Assembly: GCA_021816845.1 (NCBI GenBank)
Contig: JAKAWT010000001.1
Coordinates: 124,001 to 188,000 of the forward strand
Source of the DNA: a bacterium
Lineage (GTDB): Bacteria; Patescibacteria; Dojkabacteria; JAKAPS01; JAJZLI01
DNA length: 64,000 nucleotides
Reading direction: 5' to 3'
Made by a program: the position numbers and the translations under genes
The notes under the pieces: model-generated
Told to the model about the DNA's origin: nothing
The model's database searches: none
Seen by the model: the letters and a program-made list of their open reading frames with translations, nothing else
In this document: positions 8,865-17,180 of the stretch, piece by piece
How positions within the stretch are numbered: position 1 is the first letter of the stretch
How the letters are laid out: the number at the start of each line of letters is the position of its first letter

Positions 8865-8933
8865 GAGGAGGAGATAGTGTTTTAAAAGTTTTATAAGGGA
8901 TTACCTTAACTTTTAAGAACACTACCCCTCCTC
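8865..8933. other. long imperfect hairpin between the L,D-transpeptidase gene and rpsT
   Basis: Arms 8865-8890 and 8908-8933 pair over about 25 bases (GAGGAGG, TAGTGTT and AAAAGTT blocks with single bulges), and the loop has a small inner AAGG/CCTT stem. It lies after the L,D-transpeptidase stop and before the rpsT promoter. It probably ends or protects the transpeptidase transcript, although no T-run follows on either strand. Confidence 0.6.
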
Positions 8934-9048
8934 TCTCTCAATTATTTATCAGCAACTCTGAGAAGGATCGTACGAATACGATAAATTCTACTATGTTACT
9001 GAAAGTTCTTTCCATAGAGGTCCTCCATTGGATCTAGTTTTGACATTG

Positions 9049-10218
9049 TTATGCAGGCTGAAACTGAGACCAGGGGATATTCCAATCTCCTTCGCCGTTT
9101 TGTGCTTCATTTGCCTGAAGACTAGTACCTGAGATGATGACTACGTCACCTGGCTGGGAGAAGTTGTAGAACCATTGGGCATGATCAGGGTTTTGTTCAA
9201 CACAGCCGAACGAAACGTTGTAGTGACCGTGATCATATACATCCCATGGAGCGCTGTGTATATAGTACCCATCTGTACTAATGGCAACATCTAGGTACAC
9301 GTTTTCAGCGTATATACCTGGAAATCCAATAGTTGCAGAGTTCATGAACACTACTGGCTCTTTGTAAAGGACCACCAATGTCCCAGAGATTGTTTGAAAC
9401 CCCGACCTACCGAGACTCACAGGAAACGTGTAGAGAAGCTGATTTCCATTGTAGACCTGCATCTGATCAGTTAAAGCACTGATTTTAGTTAGATGCTGAT
9501 TTACTACAGTAAATGAGCTTTGTACCTGTGAGGTTACAAGTCTCTGACCATTCAGTACTAAGCCATCAAGATTTACGGAGAGTGTTGCATTTTCGTTCAA
9601 AGGCCAGAAGTTTTCTGGTCTACCGTCCACCTCTGTCTGCGACCACCAATGCCACCCTACAGGATCTACGATAGATTCTGTAGTATTCAGCCTAGATAGA
9701 ATCTCCTGTTGCAAAGAGACTGGAATAGGGGTTGAAAATTGAACTACCCATGTTGCCCCCATACCCACCTGTTGACCCTTAGAAGGAGAAACTGTTATAT
9801 TGACAGTCCCTGCTGGTAAAGGTTCAAGTGGAGTTTGGAAGGAGACATTTTTACTCAAAGTAAGTGCTGGTTCCCCACCACGTGCCTTAAGTGACAAGTC
9901 AAATTTAGTATCCCATGCCATCCACTGTACTGGAGTCCACTTATAAAGTTTCAACTTATTAGTGGAGTCTCCCTGTGAAGAAACCAGTTTTCCCTGGATG
10001 ATTGTCCCAGACTGTGTCTTGACAACCAATGTCATAATACGAGCATTTTGTATTGCAATCCCTATTGTTGCATTTGGATTTACATATCCATTTGAAACTG
10101 GAACTGTAATATTTACCTTGGGATAGACATGTTTGACTTCAGTTTTATGCAAACCTACAAACAAGCCTATGCCCACTACTGCTATTGCTACCACTAATAC
10201 CAAGACCTTCCGCACCAC
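9049..10218 (-). CDS. L,D-transpeptidase with Ig-like and YkuD domains, probably acquired
   Basis: Cell-wall enzyme that makes 3-3 peptidoglycan cross-links outside the membrane. There is one N-terminal membrane segment (VLVLVVAIAVVGIGLFVGL), then Ig-like domains including WHWWSQTEVDGRPENFWP, then a YkuD catalytic domain with HSAPWDVYDHG and the nucleophile Cys in SFGCVEQ. The WNIPWSQF end and Ig-YkuD order resemble actinobacterial enzymes. Base composition is strikingly different: sampled 60-base lines are 47% and 58% G+C, against 22% in a sampled line of the deacetylase. A strong Shine-Dalgarno (AAAGGAGG, 10223-10230) precedes the GTG start; a second GTG at 10215 is possible. All this suggests horizontal transfer. 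Confidence 0.9.
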   Translation of the reverse strand: MVRKVLVLVVAIAVVGIGLFVGLHKTEVKHVYPKVNITVPVSNGYVNPNATIGIAIQNARIMTLVVKTQSGTIIQGKLVSSQGDSTNKLKLYKWTPVQWMAWDTKFDLSLKARGGEPALTLSKNVSFQTPLEPLPAGTVNITVSPSKGQQVGMGATWVVQFSTPIPVSLQQEILSRLNTTESIVDPVGWHWWSQTEVDGRPENFWPLNENATLSVNLDGLVLNGQRLVTSQVQSSFTVVNQHLTKISALTDQMQVYNGNQLLYTFPVSLGRSGFQTISGTLVVLYKEPVVFMNSATIGFPGIYAENVYLDVAISTDGYYIHSAPWDVYDHGHYNVSFGCVEQNPDHAQWFYNFSQPGDVVIISGTSLQANEAQNGEGDWNIPWSQFQPA

Positions 10219-10374
10219 TAAACCTCCTTTGTGCTATTACAGACAAAAAAACCATGAGACGTTTGTGTACCTCTAGATTATTAAAGAACACTGAACATTA
10301 TATCATATAATAATGTACTTACAGCAAATATCGAGTTAGATAATTAAACAAGTATGAACGAAGGTTATAATTAT

Positions 10375-10782
10375 TTAATGAAATTTAGATCTAATTTTTA
10401 CAAGGTAAAGCAATACTCCGATACCGACTAAACTTGATATAGTGAAAATATTATTAAATGATTTAGATATAAAAGATAAATAAATAGAGTATAATACAGC
10501 AAGGAATATAGTTACCCAGTATAGTATATATCCATATCTTTTCATCCTCATCAATCCTATACCACAAACTATATTCATAATTCCATAGATAAGCGCTGCA
10601 AAACCAAGAGATATCAGTGACAGAGAAAATTGATGAAAACTAGAGAAGATAAATATAAGTCCAATAAATACTGGGAATACGCCACTTAAAGTATACAGTA
10701 CCGCTATTATAGATACTAAAATAGGTCTCTTTATATTAAAATTTGTATTTGTTAAATTATTATTGGAGAGTTCCTGTTTCAC
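10375..10782 (-). CDS. hypothetical four-helix membrane protein
   Basis: 135 residues with a polar N-terminal 18 residues and four hydrophobic segments (ILVSIIAVLYTLSGVFPVFIGLIFIF; SLISLGFAALIYGIMNIVCGIGL; YILYWVTIFLAVLYSIYL; NIFTISSLVGIGVLLYLV). It resembles small uncharacterised integral membrane proteins; no catalytic motif is seen. The frame begins with GTG. It sits 33 bases downstream of the response regulator and could be the last gene of that operon. Confidence 0.65.
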   Translation of the reverse strand: MKQELSNNNLTNTNFNIKRPILVSIIAVLYTLSGVFPVFIGLIFIFSSFHQFSLSLISLGFAALIYGIMNIVCGIGLMRMKRYGYILYWVTIFLAVLYSIYLSFISKSFNNIFTISSLVGIGVLLYLVKIRSKFH

Positions 10783-10815
10783 AATATCTAGTTAAATAAT
10801 GTAACGATTTTAAAC

Positions 10816-11220
10816 CTAACTTCCGACTACTTTACTACTATCAAAAAATGCTTCTACCTCATCAATAATTTGATTTGGTAACAAATTGGACTTTACAAAA
10901 TAACCGTTAGCCCCAATATCAAAAGCATTCTTTATTATCTCATCATATCCAAGATTAGTAAGCATAAAAATTGGCAAATTTTTTGATTTATTTTCGGTAG
11001 ATCTAATTTCTTTTAAAACATCAATCCCTGTTTTTTTTGGGAGCATAATATCAAGCATAATAAAATCAAAATCATCTGCTAATGCTTTTGATACAGCATC
11101 TTCTCCATCATAAGCATTAACCACAGCATACCCTCTCTTGGTAAAAAATTGGTTATATATATCTGACAGAAAAAGATCATCTTCAACTATTAATACCTTT
11201 TTACTCTTCACTTCATCCAT
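10816..11220 (-). CDS. single-domain response regulator (CheY-like)
   Basis: A 134-residue receiver domain with no output domain. It has the acidic pair in VLIVEDDLF, the phosphorylatable Asp in IMLDIMLPKKTG, the Thr in FMLTNLG and the Lys in FVKSN. It probably receives phosphate from the kinase whose gene ends 22 bases upstream. Its output must be protein-protein interaction, since no DNA-binding region is present. Confidence 0.92.
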   Translation of the reverse strand: MDEVKSKKVLIVEDDLFLSDIYNQFFTKRGYAVVNAYDGEDAVSKALADDFDFIMLDIMLPKKTGIDVLKEIRSTENKSKNLPIFMLTNLGYDEIIKNAFDIGANGYFVKSNLLPNQIIDEVEAFFDSSKVVGS

Positions 11221-11242
11221 AATACGATACTATAAAAAATTA

Positions 11243-12208
11243 TTAGCTACTTTTCAATGCATTATCTGGTAAAGAAAAATAGAAAGTTGAACCTTTTTTT
11301 TCTTTACTCTCCACCCACATTTTTCCTTTATGCATATTTATTATTTTATCTGCTATATACAGACCAAGTCCAGTACCCTTAACCTGTATCTCACTATTTT
11401 CTGCTCTAAAGAACTTTTTAAATATATTATTAATATTTTCTTTAGATATACCTATACCATTATCCTTTACACTAACAATAAAATTATCATCTTCTTTCCT
11501 AACTTCTACAACAATTTTACCACCCTGTAATGTATAATTTATAGCATTATTTATTAAATTAGACAATACTTCCTCTATTTTTAATTTATCAGCTATTAAA
11601 GGTGCATTAGTAAGCTCAGTTTTTAGTGTAATTTGTTGTTTTTTTTGTGATACATATGAATAAAAATCGTCAATTATTTTTTTTGTCACATCTAATAGAT
11701 CGAATTCTTGTTTGTCAATAGTTAAAGAACCTTCATCCATCAAAGATACACTTAAAAGGTTCTCTAAAAGGCTTAAAAGGTGCTGAGATTGAAGTTCAAT
11801 TTTCTCTACATACTTTTTCACATCTTGAGATACACCTTTAGATATTTCTGGGTCATTTAGAAGTAGGTATGCATACCCTTTAATAATTGACACTGGGGAC
11901 CTAATTTCATGAGCCACAATTGATATAAATCCTATATTCTTATTAGTACCATCATCACCTAAATTAGATTTAACATCTTCAGATTTTATATTTAATACAA
12001 GATTTTCTATATCCTTAAATTTCTTATTTACATTATCTTGTATCTCATACAAAGCGAACAACACAAAAAATATTATTACAAGGAATAATATCCAAAAGAT
12101 TAGAAAAAAAGAGAAAAATGACGATATATAAAAATTCAAAACATAACCTAAAACAACAAAGATTAGGAAAAATCCAGCTATTTGAAATATTTTTTTTATA
12201 TCATCCAT
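11243..12208 (-). CDS. membrane sensor histidine kinase
   Basis: 321 residues: two N-terminal membrane helices (FFLIFVVLGYVLNFYI; FFLIFWILFLVIIFFVLFAL) with almost no external loop, then HisKA with the phospho-accepting His in VAHEIRSPVSII, then HATPase with N-box NLINNAINYT, G1 DNGIGIS and G2 GTGLGLYI. With so little external domain it probably senses the membrane or a partner protein. It forms an operon with the downstream response regulator. The promoter is nearly leaderless and an inverted repeat lies upstream. Confidence 0.93.
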   Translation of the reverse strand: MDDIKKIFQIAGFFLIFVVLGYVLNFYISSFFSFFLIFWILFLVIIFFVLFALYEIQDNVNKKFKDIENLVLNIKSEDVKSNLGDDGTNKNIGFISIVAHEIRSPVSIIKGYAYLLLNDPEISKGVSQDVKKYVEKIELQSQHLLSLLENLLSVSLMDEGSLTIDKQEFDLLDVTKKIIDDFYSYVSQKKQQITLKTELTNAPLIADKLKIEEVLSNLINNAINYTLQGGKIVVEVRKEDDNFIVSVKDNGIGISKENINNIFKKFFRAENSEIQVKGTGLGLYIADKIINMHKGKMWVESKEKKGSTFYFSLPDNALKSS

Positions 12209-12217
12209 CTGTGTTAC

Positions 12218-12249
12218 AGTATATCAGTATACATATATACCTGTATACT
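12218..12249 (-). promoter_or_regulatory. promoter and inverted-repeat operator of the kinase/regulator operon
   Basis: TATACT (12218-12223, minus strand) ends nine bases before the ATG. In the -35 zone lies an inverted repeat, AGTATAC (12226-12232) and GTATACT (12243-12249) with a ten-base spacer, inside a run of GTATAC-like units. Binding by a regulator is inferred. Confidence 0.45.
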
Positions 12250-12320
12250 AGTGTACAAAAAAGGTCATCTTTATACAATCCTACCTAATCATTGGTGTTC
12301 CAATAGAAAATATTTTAAGT

Positions 12321-12326
12321 TATAAT
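12321..12326 (+). promoter_or_regulatory. -10 box of the RNase H gene
   Basis: TATAAT nine bases before ATG 12336, with no Shine-Dalgarno; probably leaderless. Confidence 0.5.
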
Positions 12327-12335
12327 AGACTATAT

Positions 12336-12737
12336 ATGGATAAATATTCATTATTTACAGATGCAGGATCAAGGGGAAACCCAGGTAAAGCATCATATGG
12401 TATATGCTTATTTAAAAATGACAAGCTTCTTGATTTTGATGGTAGATATTTAGGTATCAAAACAAATAATCAAGGTGAGTTTACAGCTTTAAAAGAAGGT
12501 ATTTTAATTGCAATAAAGCACAATATTAAAAATCTAGATTGTTTTTCAGATAGTGAACTTTTAATAAAGCAAATAAATCATGAATATAAAGTTAAAGATC
12601 AATACTTAAAAGGAGTCATCAAAGAAATTTATGATTTATCAGAGAATTTTGATACAATTACATTTACTCATGTCAGACGTGAGTATAATAAATTTGCCGA
12701 TAAAATGGTTAATATAGTATTAGATGCAGCAGGATGA
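12336..12737 (+). CDS. ribonuclease H-fold protein (RNase HI-like)
   Basis: Degrades the RNA of RNA-DNA hybrids (primers, R-loops). In 133 residues the catalytic acids are all visible: Asp in FTDAGSRGNPG, Glu in NNQGEFTAL, Asp in FSDSELL and Asp in KFADKMVN. It resembles the short RnhA family used in place of larger RNases HI. It overlaps the next ORF by four bases (ATGA). Confidence 0.88.
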   Translation: MDKYSLFTDAGSRGNPGKASYGICLFKNDKLLDFDGRYLGIKTNNQGEFTALKEGILIAIKHNIKNLDCFSDSELLIKQINHEYKVKDQYLKGVIKEIYDLSENFDTITFTHVRREYNKFADKMVNIVLDAAG

Positions 12738-13429
12738 ACAAAAATAGTCAATACATTGAACTAGATACATATCTAAAAATTATAAAAAAAAGATTTAGAA
12801 TAATAATTTTAGTACTTATAATTTTTATACTAGGAGGATACATATATTCTGTATTAACTCCCACCACCTATCAAAGTTCAATAAATATATATACTACTGA
12901 TGCGTTGGATATGACTAACTATCTACAAACTAATCATGCATTAAATACTGCTTATACAATATTTAAAACACTCAACACTAAAAGATATTCTAATTTTCAA
13001 TTAAGTTATTTCAGGAGAAATATAAGATCAGTGCAGGTTGGACAAAGTATAGTATCACTAACAATAACAAATACAAATAAAAATGTGGCAATAGATTTTA
13101 CAAAGGCTTACCAAGAAATGATAAGCTCAAAAAAATTTGATAGTATAATAAATAATATACTTTTAAAGGATTATAAAAGTTGTTTAAAAGTCAGAAATGC
13201 TACCATTGCTACAAATTCAAAATATAAACTACAAGAAAATGTTCCAGTTTGTATTGAGACAAAACTTATTATAAATAAACCATCCTCTATAGTTACAGTA
13301 TCAACTAAACCTTCTAAAACAAAAGATGTAATATTATTTTTGATCGCTGGAGTATTCATAGCTTTCTTTGTGGCTACATTACTTGAATATACATCTTCAA
13401 ATCCAGATTCTAATGATAAAAACAATTAA
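12734..13429 (+). CDS. Wzz/chain-length-determinant-like membrane protein
   Basis: 231 residues with a membrane helix near each end (IIILVLIIFILGGYIYSVL and VILFLIAGVFIAFFVATLL) enclosing an external domain. IELDTYLKIIKKRFR before the first helix and PTTYQSS after it are typical of Wzz polysaccharide co-polymerases, which set the chain length of surface glycans. There is no fused tyrosine kinase. Two Cys (SCLKVR, VCIETK) may pair. It is coupled to the RNase H gene and overlaps holA by 17 bases. No other glycan gene is adjacent. Confidence 0.72.
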   Translation: MNKNSQYIELDTYLKIIKKRFRIIILVLIIFILGGYIYSVLTPTTYQSSINIYTTDALDMTNYLQTNHALNTAYTIFKTLNTKRYSNFQLSYFRRNIRSVQVGQSIVSLTITNTNKNVAIDFTKAYQEMISSKKFDSIINNILLKDYKSCLKVRNATIATNSKYKLQENVPVCIETKLIINKPSSIVTVSTKPSKTKDVILFLIAGVFIAFFVATLLEYTSSNPDSNDKNN

Positions 13430-14273
13430 TACTGATTATATAGATGATGCTTTATATACTATAAAAAAACTCCATGGAGATGTATATATAAATATAATAG
13501 ATGAGGACATTACACCAGAGAAAGAACTGAAAGAGGAACTTTCAAATATAGATATATTTGGATCTAGACGTTATTTTATAATTAGGAACCCAAAGACAAT
13601 ATTATCATTTGCCAAAGATATAGAGACTGAGGATTATATATATATACACACCAATAAGAAAGTCAAAGGTATTGATGAGATTTTAATTAAGAAGCAAACT
13701 TTGGAAAATTTTATTAGAGAAGAATTTTCAAGATATGAAGTTTTGATAGATACAAATGTAATAAAATTTATTGTATCAAATGTTCAGGATAATAGATTAT
13801 CATTAAAAAATGAAATAAGAAAATGTATCTTTTATATATACCCAGAAAAAAATATTAAAGATATATATCAAATTAAAGATATATTAGTTCCTGACACTGA
13901 AATCCTAATCTGGAATATACTAAATTACATAGTTGATAATTCAAAAAAAGATATAATACAGGAATACAAAAGACTTAAAGCACAAAATACAGATAGTATA
14001 TATATATTAACAATGGTTTTAAGACAAATTAAAATAATACTACTTGTATTATCAATGAAAGATAATTCACCAACAAAAATCATGGAGGAACTAAAAAAAA
14101 GTAAGATTAATACGAGTATATATGGAATTAATAGAATTAAGAGGAATATAGAAAAATATTCAGAAGATAAATTAACATTAATATATCATAAAATGATAAC
14201 TTTATATTCTTCTTCAAACGGCGGAAAAATAGACATTGATACAGGATTACTTTTACTACTTCTTTTCATGTAA
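13413..14273 (+). CDS. holA: DNA polymerase III delta subunit (HolA-like)
   Basis: Clamp-loader subunit that opens the sliding clamp. The protein (about 286 residues from ATG 13413, MIKTINTDYID) has the delta layout: an N-terminal AAA-like part without a Walker motif (PKTILSF, YIYIHTNKKVKG), a helical middle, and the C-terminal collar helices ending KIDIDTGLLLLLL. A longer frame from 13368 would only add residues overlapping the upstream gene. Similarity is by pattern since delta diverges fast. Confidence 0.75.
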   Translation: MIKTINTDYIDDALYTIKKLHGDVYINIIDEDITPEKELKEELSNIDIFGSRRYFIIRNPKTILSFAKDIETEDYIYIHTNKKVKGIDEILIKKQTLENFIREEFSRYEVLIDTNVIKFIVSNVQDNRLSLKNEIRKCIFYIYPEKNIKDIYQIKDILVPDTEILIWNILNYIVDNSKKDIIQEYKRLKAQNTDSIYILTMVLRQIKIILLVLSMKDNSPTKIMEELKKSKINTSIYGINRIKRNIEKYSEDKLTLIYHKMITLYSSSNGGKIDIDTGLLLLLLFM

Positions 14274-14303
14274 CAGTCACTTTAAAAGGTAATCTATTAA
14301 TCT

Positions 14304-15419
14304 CTAATGTTTAGTTCTTCTTATTATCCTTCTTTTAAATCCATTAATCAGAAGTAGGTCATTATAATACCCATATGCAAGTCCCATTAGAAGAATACCC
14401 ATACCTAGAGCAAAAAGTATATATGTAGGCCAGTCCGTTCCAGTATTAGGTAATGATGTTGAAGTAGGATTTACAGTTAATACTACTGTACATGGATTTT
14501 GGAGGGAATTACCCGCACTATCTGTTACTCCAGATAATGATATAGTGTACTGCACTGGAGAACTTCCTGATACAGATGATGGAACAGCCCAAGTAGCAGA
14601 GCTTCCTGAAGACGAGGGTGTTAAAGTTCCTCCTTGAGGAGAAATTTGCCATTGAGCATTAGAATAATCTATAGTTGCAGAAGAATTTGAATCTGTTATA
14701 CCTGATTGTATATCTGCAGGTACAGTACTACCTGCTTGGAAAGAAGTCGTGTTAGAACCATTTTGAGTTACCGTAAAGTTATTACACGTGAGTGCAGGAG
14801 TTGTAGTTGAAGCAGTAGAACTAGCACACTGTGATGCATCTAGGTTATTACTTGTTATTGGTGCTGACTTCGTACCGCTAGAATTTTGTATCCATGCAGT
14901 AGCAGAATAAGTATCTTTATTATTACCTGACCATGTAAAAGTCCCTGATAAAGAACTTGTGGATTCTGGATTAAAAGTATATATCCCTTGTTTTGAAGTC
15001 GTTACATCAGAAATATAACCATTAACAGTATATGTAGAGGATGTTCCAGATGGAGCAACCCAAGTTGTCGTTAAGCCTGGAGAACCCATTGTACATGATA
15101 GTTTTAACGATGAAAGAGTCTGTATGATAGTAGATGATGATGTAGACGACGACGTAGACGATGATGTAGAGGTTGAAACAGATGTAGGAGGTGTCTGTGC
15201 ATGAGCATTTGTTGTATTGTTACTCCCTATATGTGTCTTATTAAAATTGATAGCAATAAGTACTGTTAATCCAGCCAATATAAGAAGACCCGTGACAATT
15301 AGTATTCTAAAAGTATTCTTCCTTTTTCTTGCAAGTTTAGCAGACATTGAGTCGAGCTCTTCTATGTCCTGGTATACTACACTATTTTTTTTATCAGTCA
15401 AATTAGGTTTTTCTTCCAT
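14304..15419 (-). CDS. Ser/Thr-rich surface protein with C-terminal LPNTG sorting signal
   Basis: 371 residues. A membrane helix near residues 38-58 (ILIVTGLLILAGLTVLIAIN) follows a cytoplasmic basic stretch. Then comes a low-complexity Ser/Thr linker, two or three Ig/PKD-like beta modules with Cys pairs, and at L323-G327 the sortase motif LPNTG with a hydrophobic helix (WPTYILFALGMGILLMGLAYGYY) and a basic tail KRRIIRRTKH. This is the LPXTG layout for covalent wall attachment, though the N-terminal helix looks like an anchor rather than a cleaved signal. No sortase gene is in the window. The linker is encoded by a GAC/GAT microsatellite-like run (about 15130-15180). Confidence 0.8.
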   Translation of the reverse strand: MEEKPNLTDKKNSVVYQDIEELDSMSAKLARKRKNTFRILIVTGLLILAGLTVLIAINFNKTHIGSNNTTNAHAQTPPTSVSTSTSSSTSSSTSSSTIIQTLSSLKLSCTMGSPGLTTTWVAPSGTSSTYTVNGYISDVTTSKQGIYTFNPESTSSLSGTFTWSGNNKDTYSATAWIQNSSGTKSAPITSNNLDASQCASSTASTTTPALTCNNFTVTQNGSNTTSFQAGSTVPADIQSGITDSNSSATIDYSNAQWQISPQGGTLTPSSSGSSATWAVPSSVSGSSPVQYTISLSGVTDSAGNSLQNPCTVVLTVNPTSTSLPNTGTDWPTYILFALGMGILLMGLAYGYYNDLLLINGFKRRIIRRTKH

Positions 15420-15512
15420 AACATTATTTCTACTATATTTAAATATAGATTTTTAAATATATTTTGTCAACCTAGGCTTATACATACAATTTTGTCAAAT
15501 TTTTTGAGGTAT

Positions 15513-17180
15513 TTATATACCTTCTTCTTGCCATATCTCCAAATTATTACCTATAAGTTTTAGAAAGTTGACATTATACAAAGATATATATTTTAAATTA
15601 TATAGAATTTTGACAGCTGGATAATATGGATCACAACCTCCAAGATCTCTATAATCATATATACCATTATATCCTATTAAACTGCCATTGATGACTAATT
15701 GTTTATAATTTCTCAAAGTAGTACTGTTAGCTCCTCCATATGAACCATTTGTCCCACCAACACATACAGGTTGTACAGGTGGTTCACACCCTGGTGCAGA
15801 ACCACCTGAGGTGCATAAAAGTCCACTCCAGGTAACAGTTGTGCTACCAGAACAATTAGCATATTTGGTAGACTTTACTGTAAAAGTTATTGGTGTATTA
15901 GGCACGGAACTAGGATCACCTTCTGATACATTAGTAGGAGAACCACTATATACTACAGAACTTGTAGACACAGAACCAGTATTAGATGATATATCTAGCG
16001 TGTCACCATTAGGTGCAAGCACCCCATTAAGTTTTTCTGTAATACCCAAAGTAGTATCCCCACCTACTGTAGGATTTGAGGGACTAGCAGATACTATTAT
16101 TGAACATGTACTGCTACTACCACCTCCTCCCCACTTTATAGTAATCTGACCAGAACAATTAGAATACCTCCCAGATGCCACTGTAAATATAACAGTATTG
16201 GGGGACGACCCTGGATCATACTCTGTTGGATTAGATATCCCTAAGCTATTTGTTGTTGGATTTGTTTTGGTTGGAGTACCATCATTTGATGTTATCTTTA
16301 AAGTATCTCCACTTACATTAGACCCATTATATGTCTCGTGGATAGTGAAAATTGTATAGCTGCCTGACGCAGGATTTGTTGTGCTAGCAGATACTGTTAT
16401 TGAACACCCCGTTGGTGATGTAGACGCATTTGTATATATTTTAACAATAAAATTATATGTAATCCCATTGGAGAATATAAGATTCCCTAGACTAATACTG
16501 TTGCTAGATAATCCTTGTCCATTTGTCTCTGTGATACTAACACTATTATAACTACTTGGTGGAGATATACTCAATGTAAAAGGTGAGAACCCACAATCTA
16601 GATAACCATTGGAAGACAAATAATAAACACCGTTACTATTAGTTGATCCAGAAGCTGAATAATATTTGGAAGGTGCAGCTCCAGGCCCATTTTGAACTCC
16701 AGGACGTGGATAAGTAGGATACTGGTAATTATTTTCTATACCCTGATTTATACTATAGTTTCCGTTAGCAAAATCCCAGCATCTATATCCAGATTCACAA
16801 CCAGAGCCCTGAAACCAATAATTCCAATATGGCCCCCATCCACCATATGAAGTGGAATCTCCACCAAATCCACTGGGAGGGGTACTTCTTATAGTAATAC
16901 CTACAGTATTATACTTACTTACTGTACCATTGGATGCGTAATCATATGCTGTAACATTTATTCCTACACTACCATCAGTTACAGGTATATTACTGTTACA
17001 ATTGTCTCCATTCGCAGGTACATTAGTACACTCCCAATAATTACTACTCTGACCTCCACTTCCTCCAACTATAGATGCATGTGCCGGTTTTGCAGATACA
17101 GAAGACAACACTAAAAATACAGTAAAAACCAATAAAATAATACTTAATAATCTTTTACTTATAACAAAAATATTCATCAT
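15513..17180 (-). CDS. large secreted protein with tandem Ig-like repeats
   Basis: 555 residues, Gly/Ser/Asn/Thr-rich. A signal peptide (LLSIILLVFTVFLVLSSVS, then AKPAHA) is followed by an aromatic Gly-rich region (FGGDSTSYGGWGPYWNYW) and at least two homologous modules of about 100 residues. Each opens CSI(T/I)VSAS..NP and closes Y(S/A)NCSG..T..W, with one Cys at each end that could form a disulfide. The C-terminal 90 residues have more Cys and no recognised domain. The gene overlaps the upstream SurA-like gene by ATGA, which suggests that protein serves its export or folding. Confidence 0.78.
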   Translation of the reverse strand: MMNIFVISKRLLSIILLVFTVFLVLSSVSAKPAHASIVGGSGGQSSNYWECTNVPANGDNCNSNIPVTDGSVGINVTAYDYASNGTVSKYNTVGITIRSTPPSGFGGDSTSYGGWGPYWNYWFQGSGCESGYRCWDFANGNYSINQGIENNYQYPTYPRPGVQNGPGAAPSKYYSASGSTNSNGVYYLSSNGYLDCGFSPFTLSISPPSSYNSVSITETNGQGLSSNSISLGNLIFSNGITYNFIVKIYTNASTSPTGCSITVSASTTNPASGSYTIFTIHETYNGSNVSGDTLKITSNDGTPTKTNPTTNSLGISNPTEYDPGSSPNTVIFTVASGRYSNCSGQITIKWGGGGSSSTCSIIVSASPSNPTVGGDTTLGITEKLNGVLAPNGDTLDISSNTGSVSTSSVVYSGSPTNVSEGDPSSVPNTPITFTVKSTKYANCSGSTTVTWSGLLCTSGGSAPGCEPPVQPVCVGGTNGSYGGANSTTLRNYKQLVINGSLIGYNGIYDYRDLGGCDPYYPAVKILYNLKYISLYNVNFLKLIGNNLEIWQEEGI

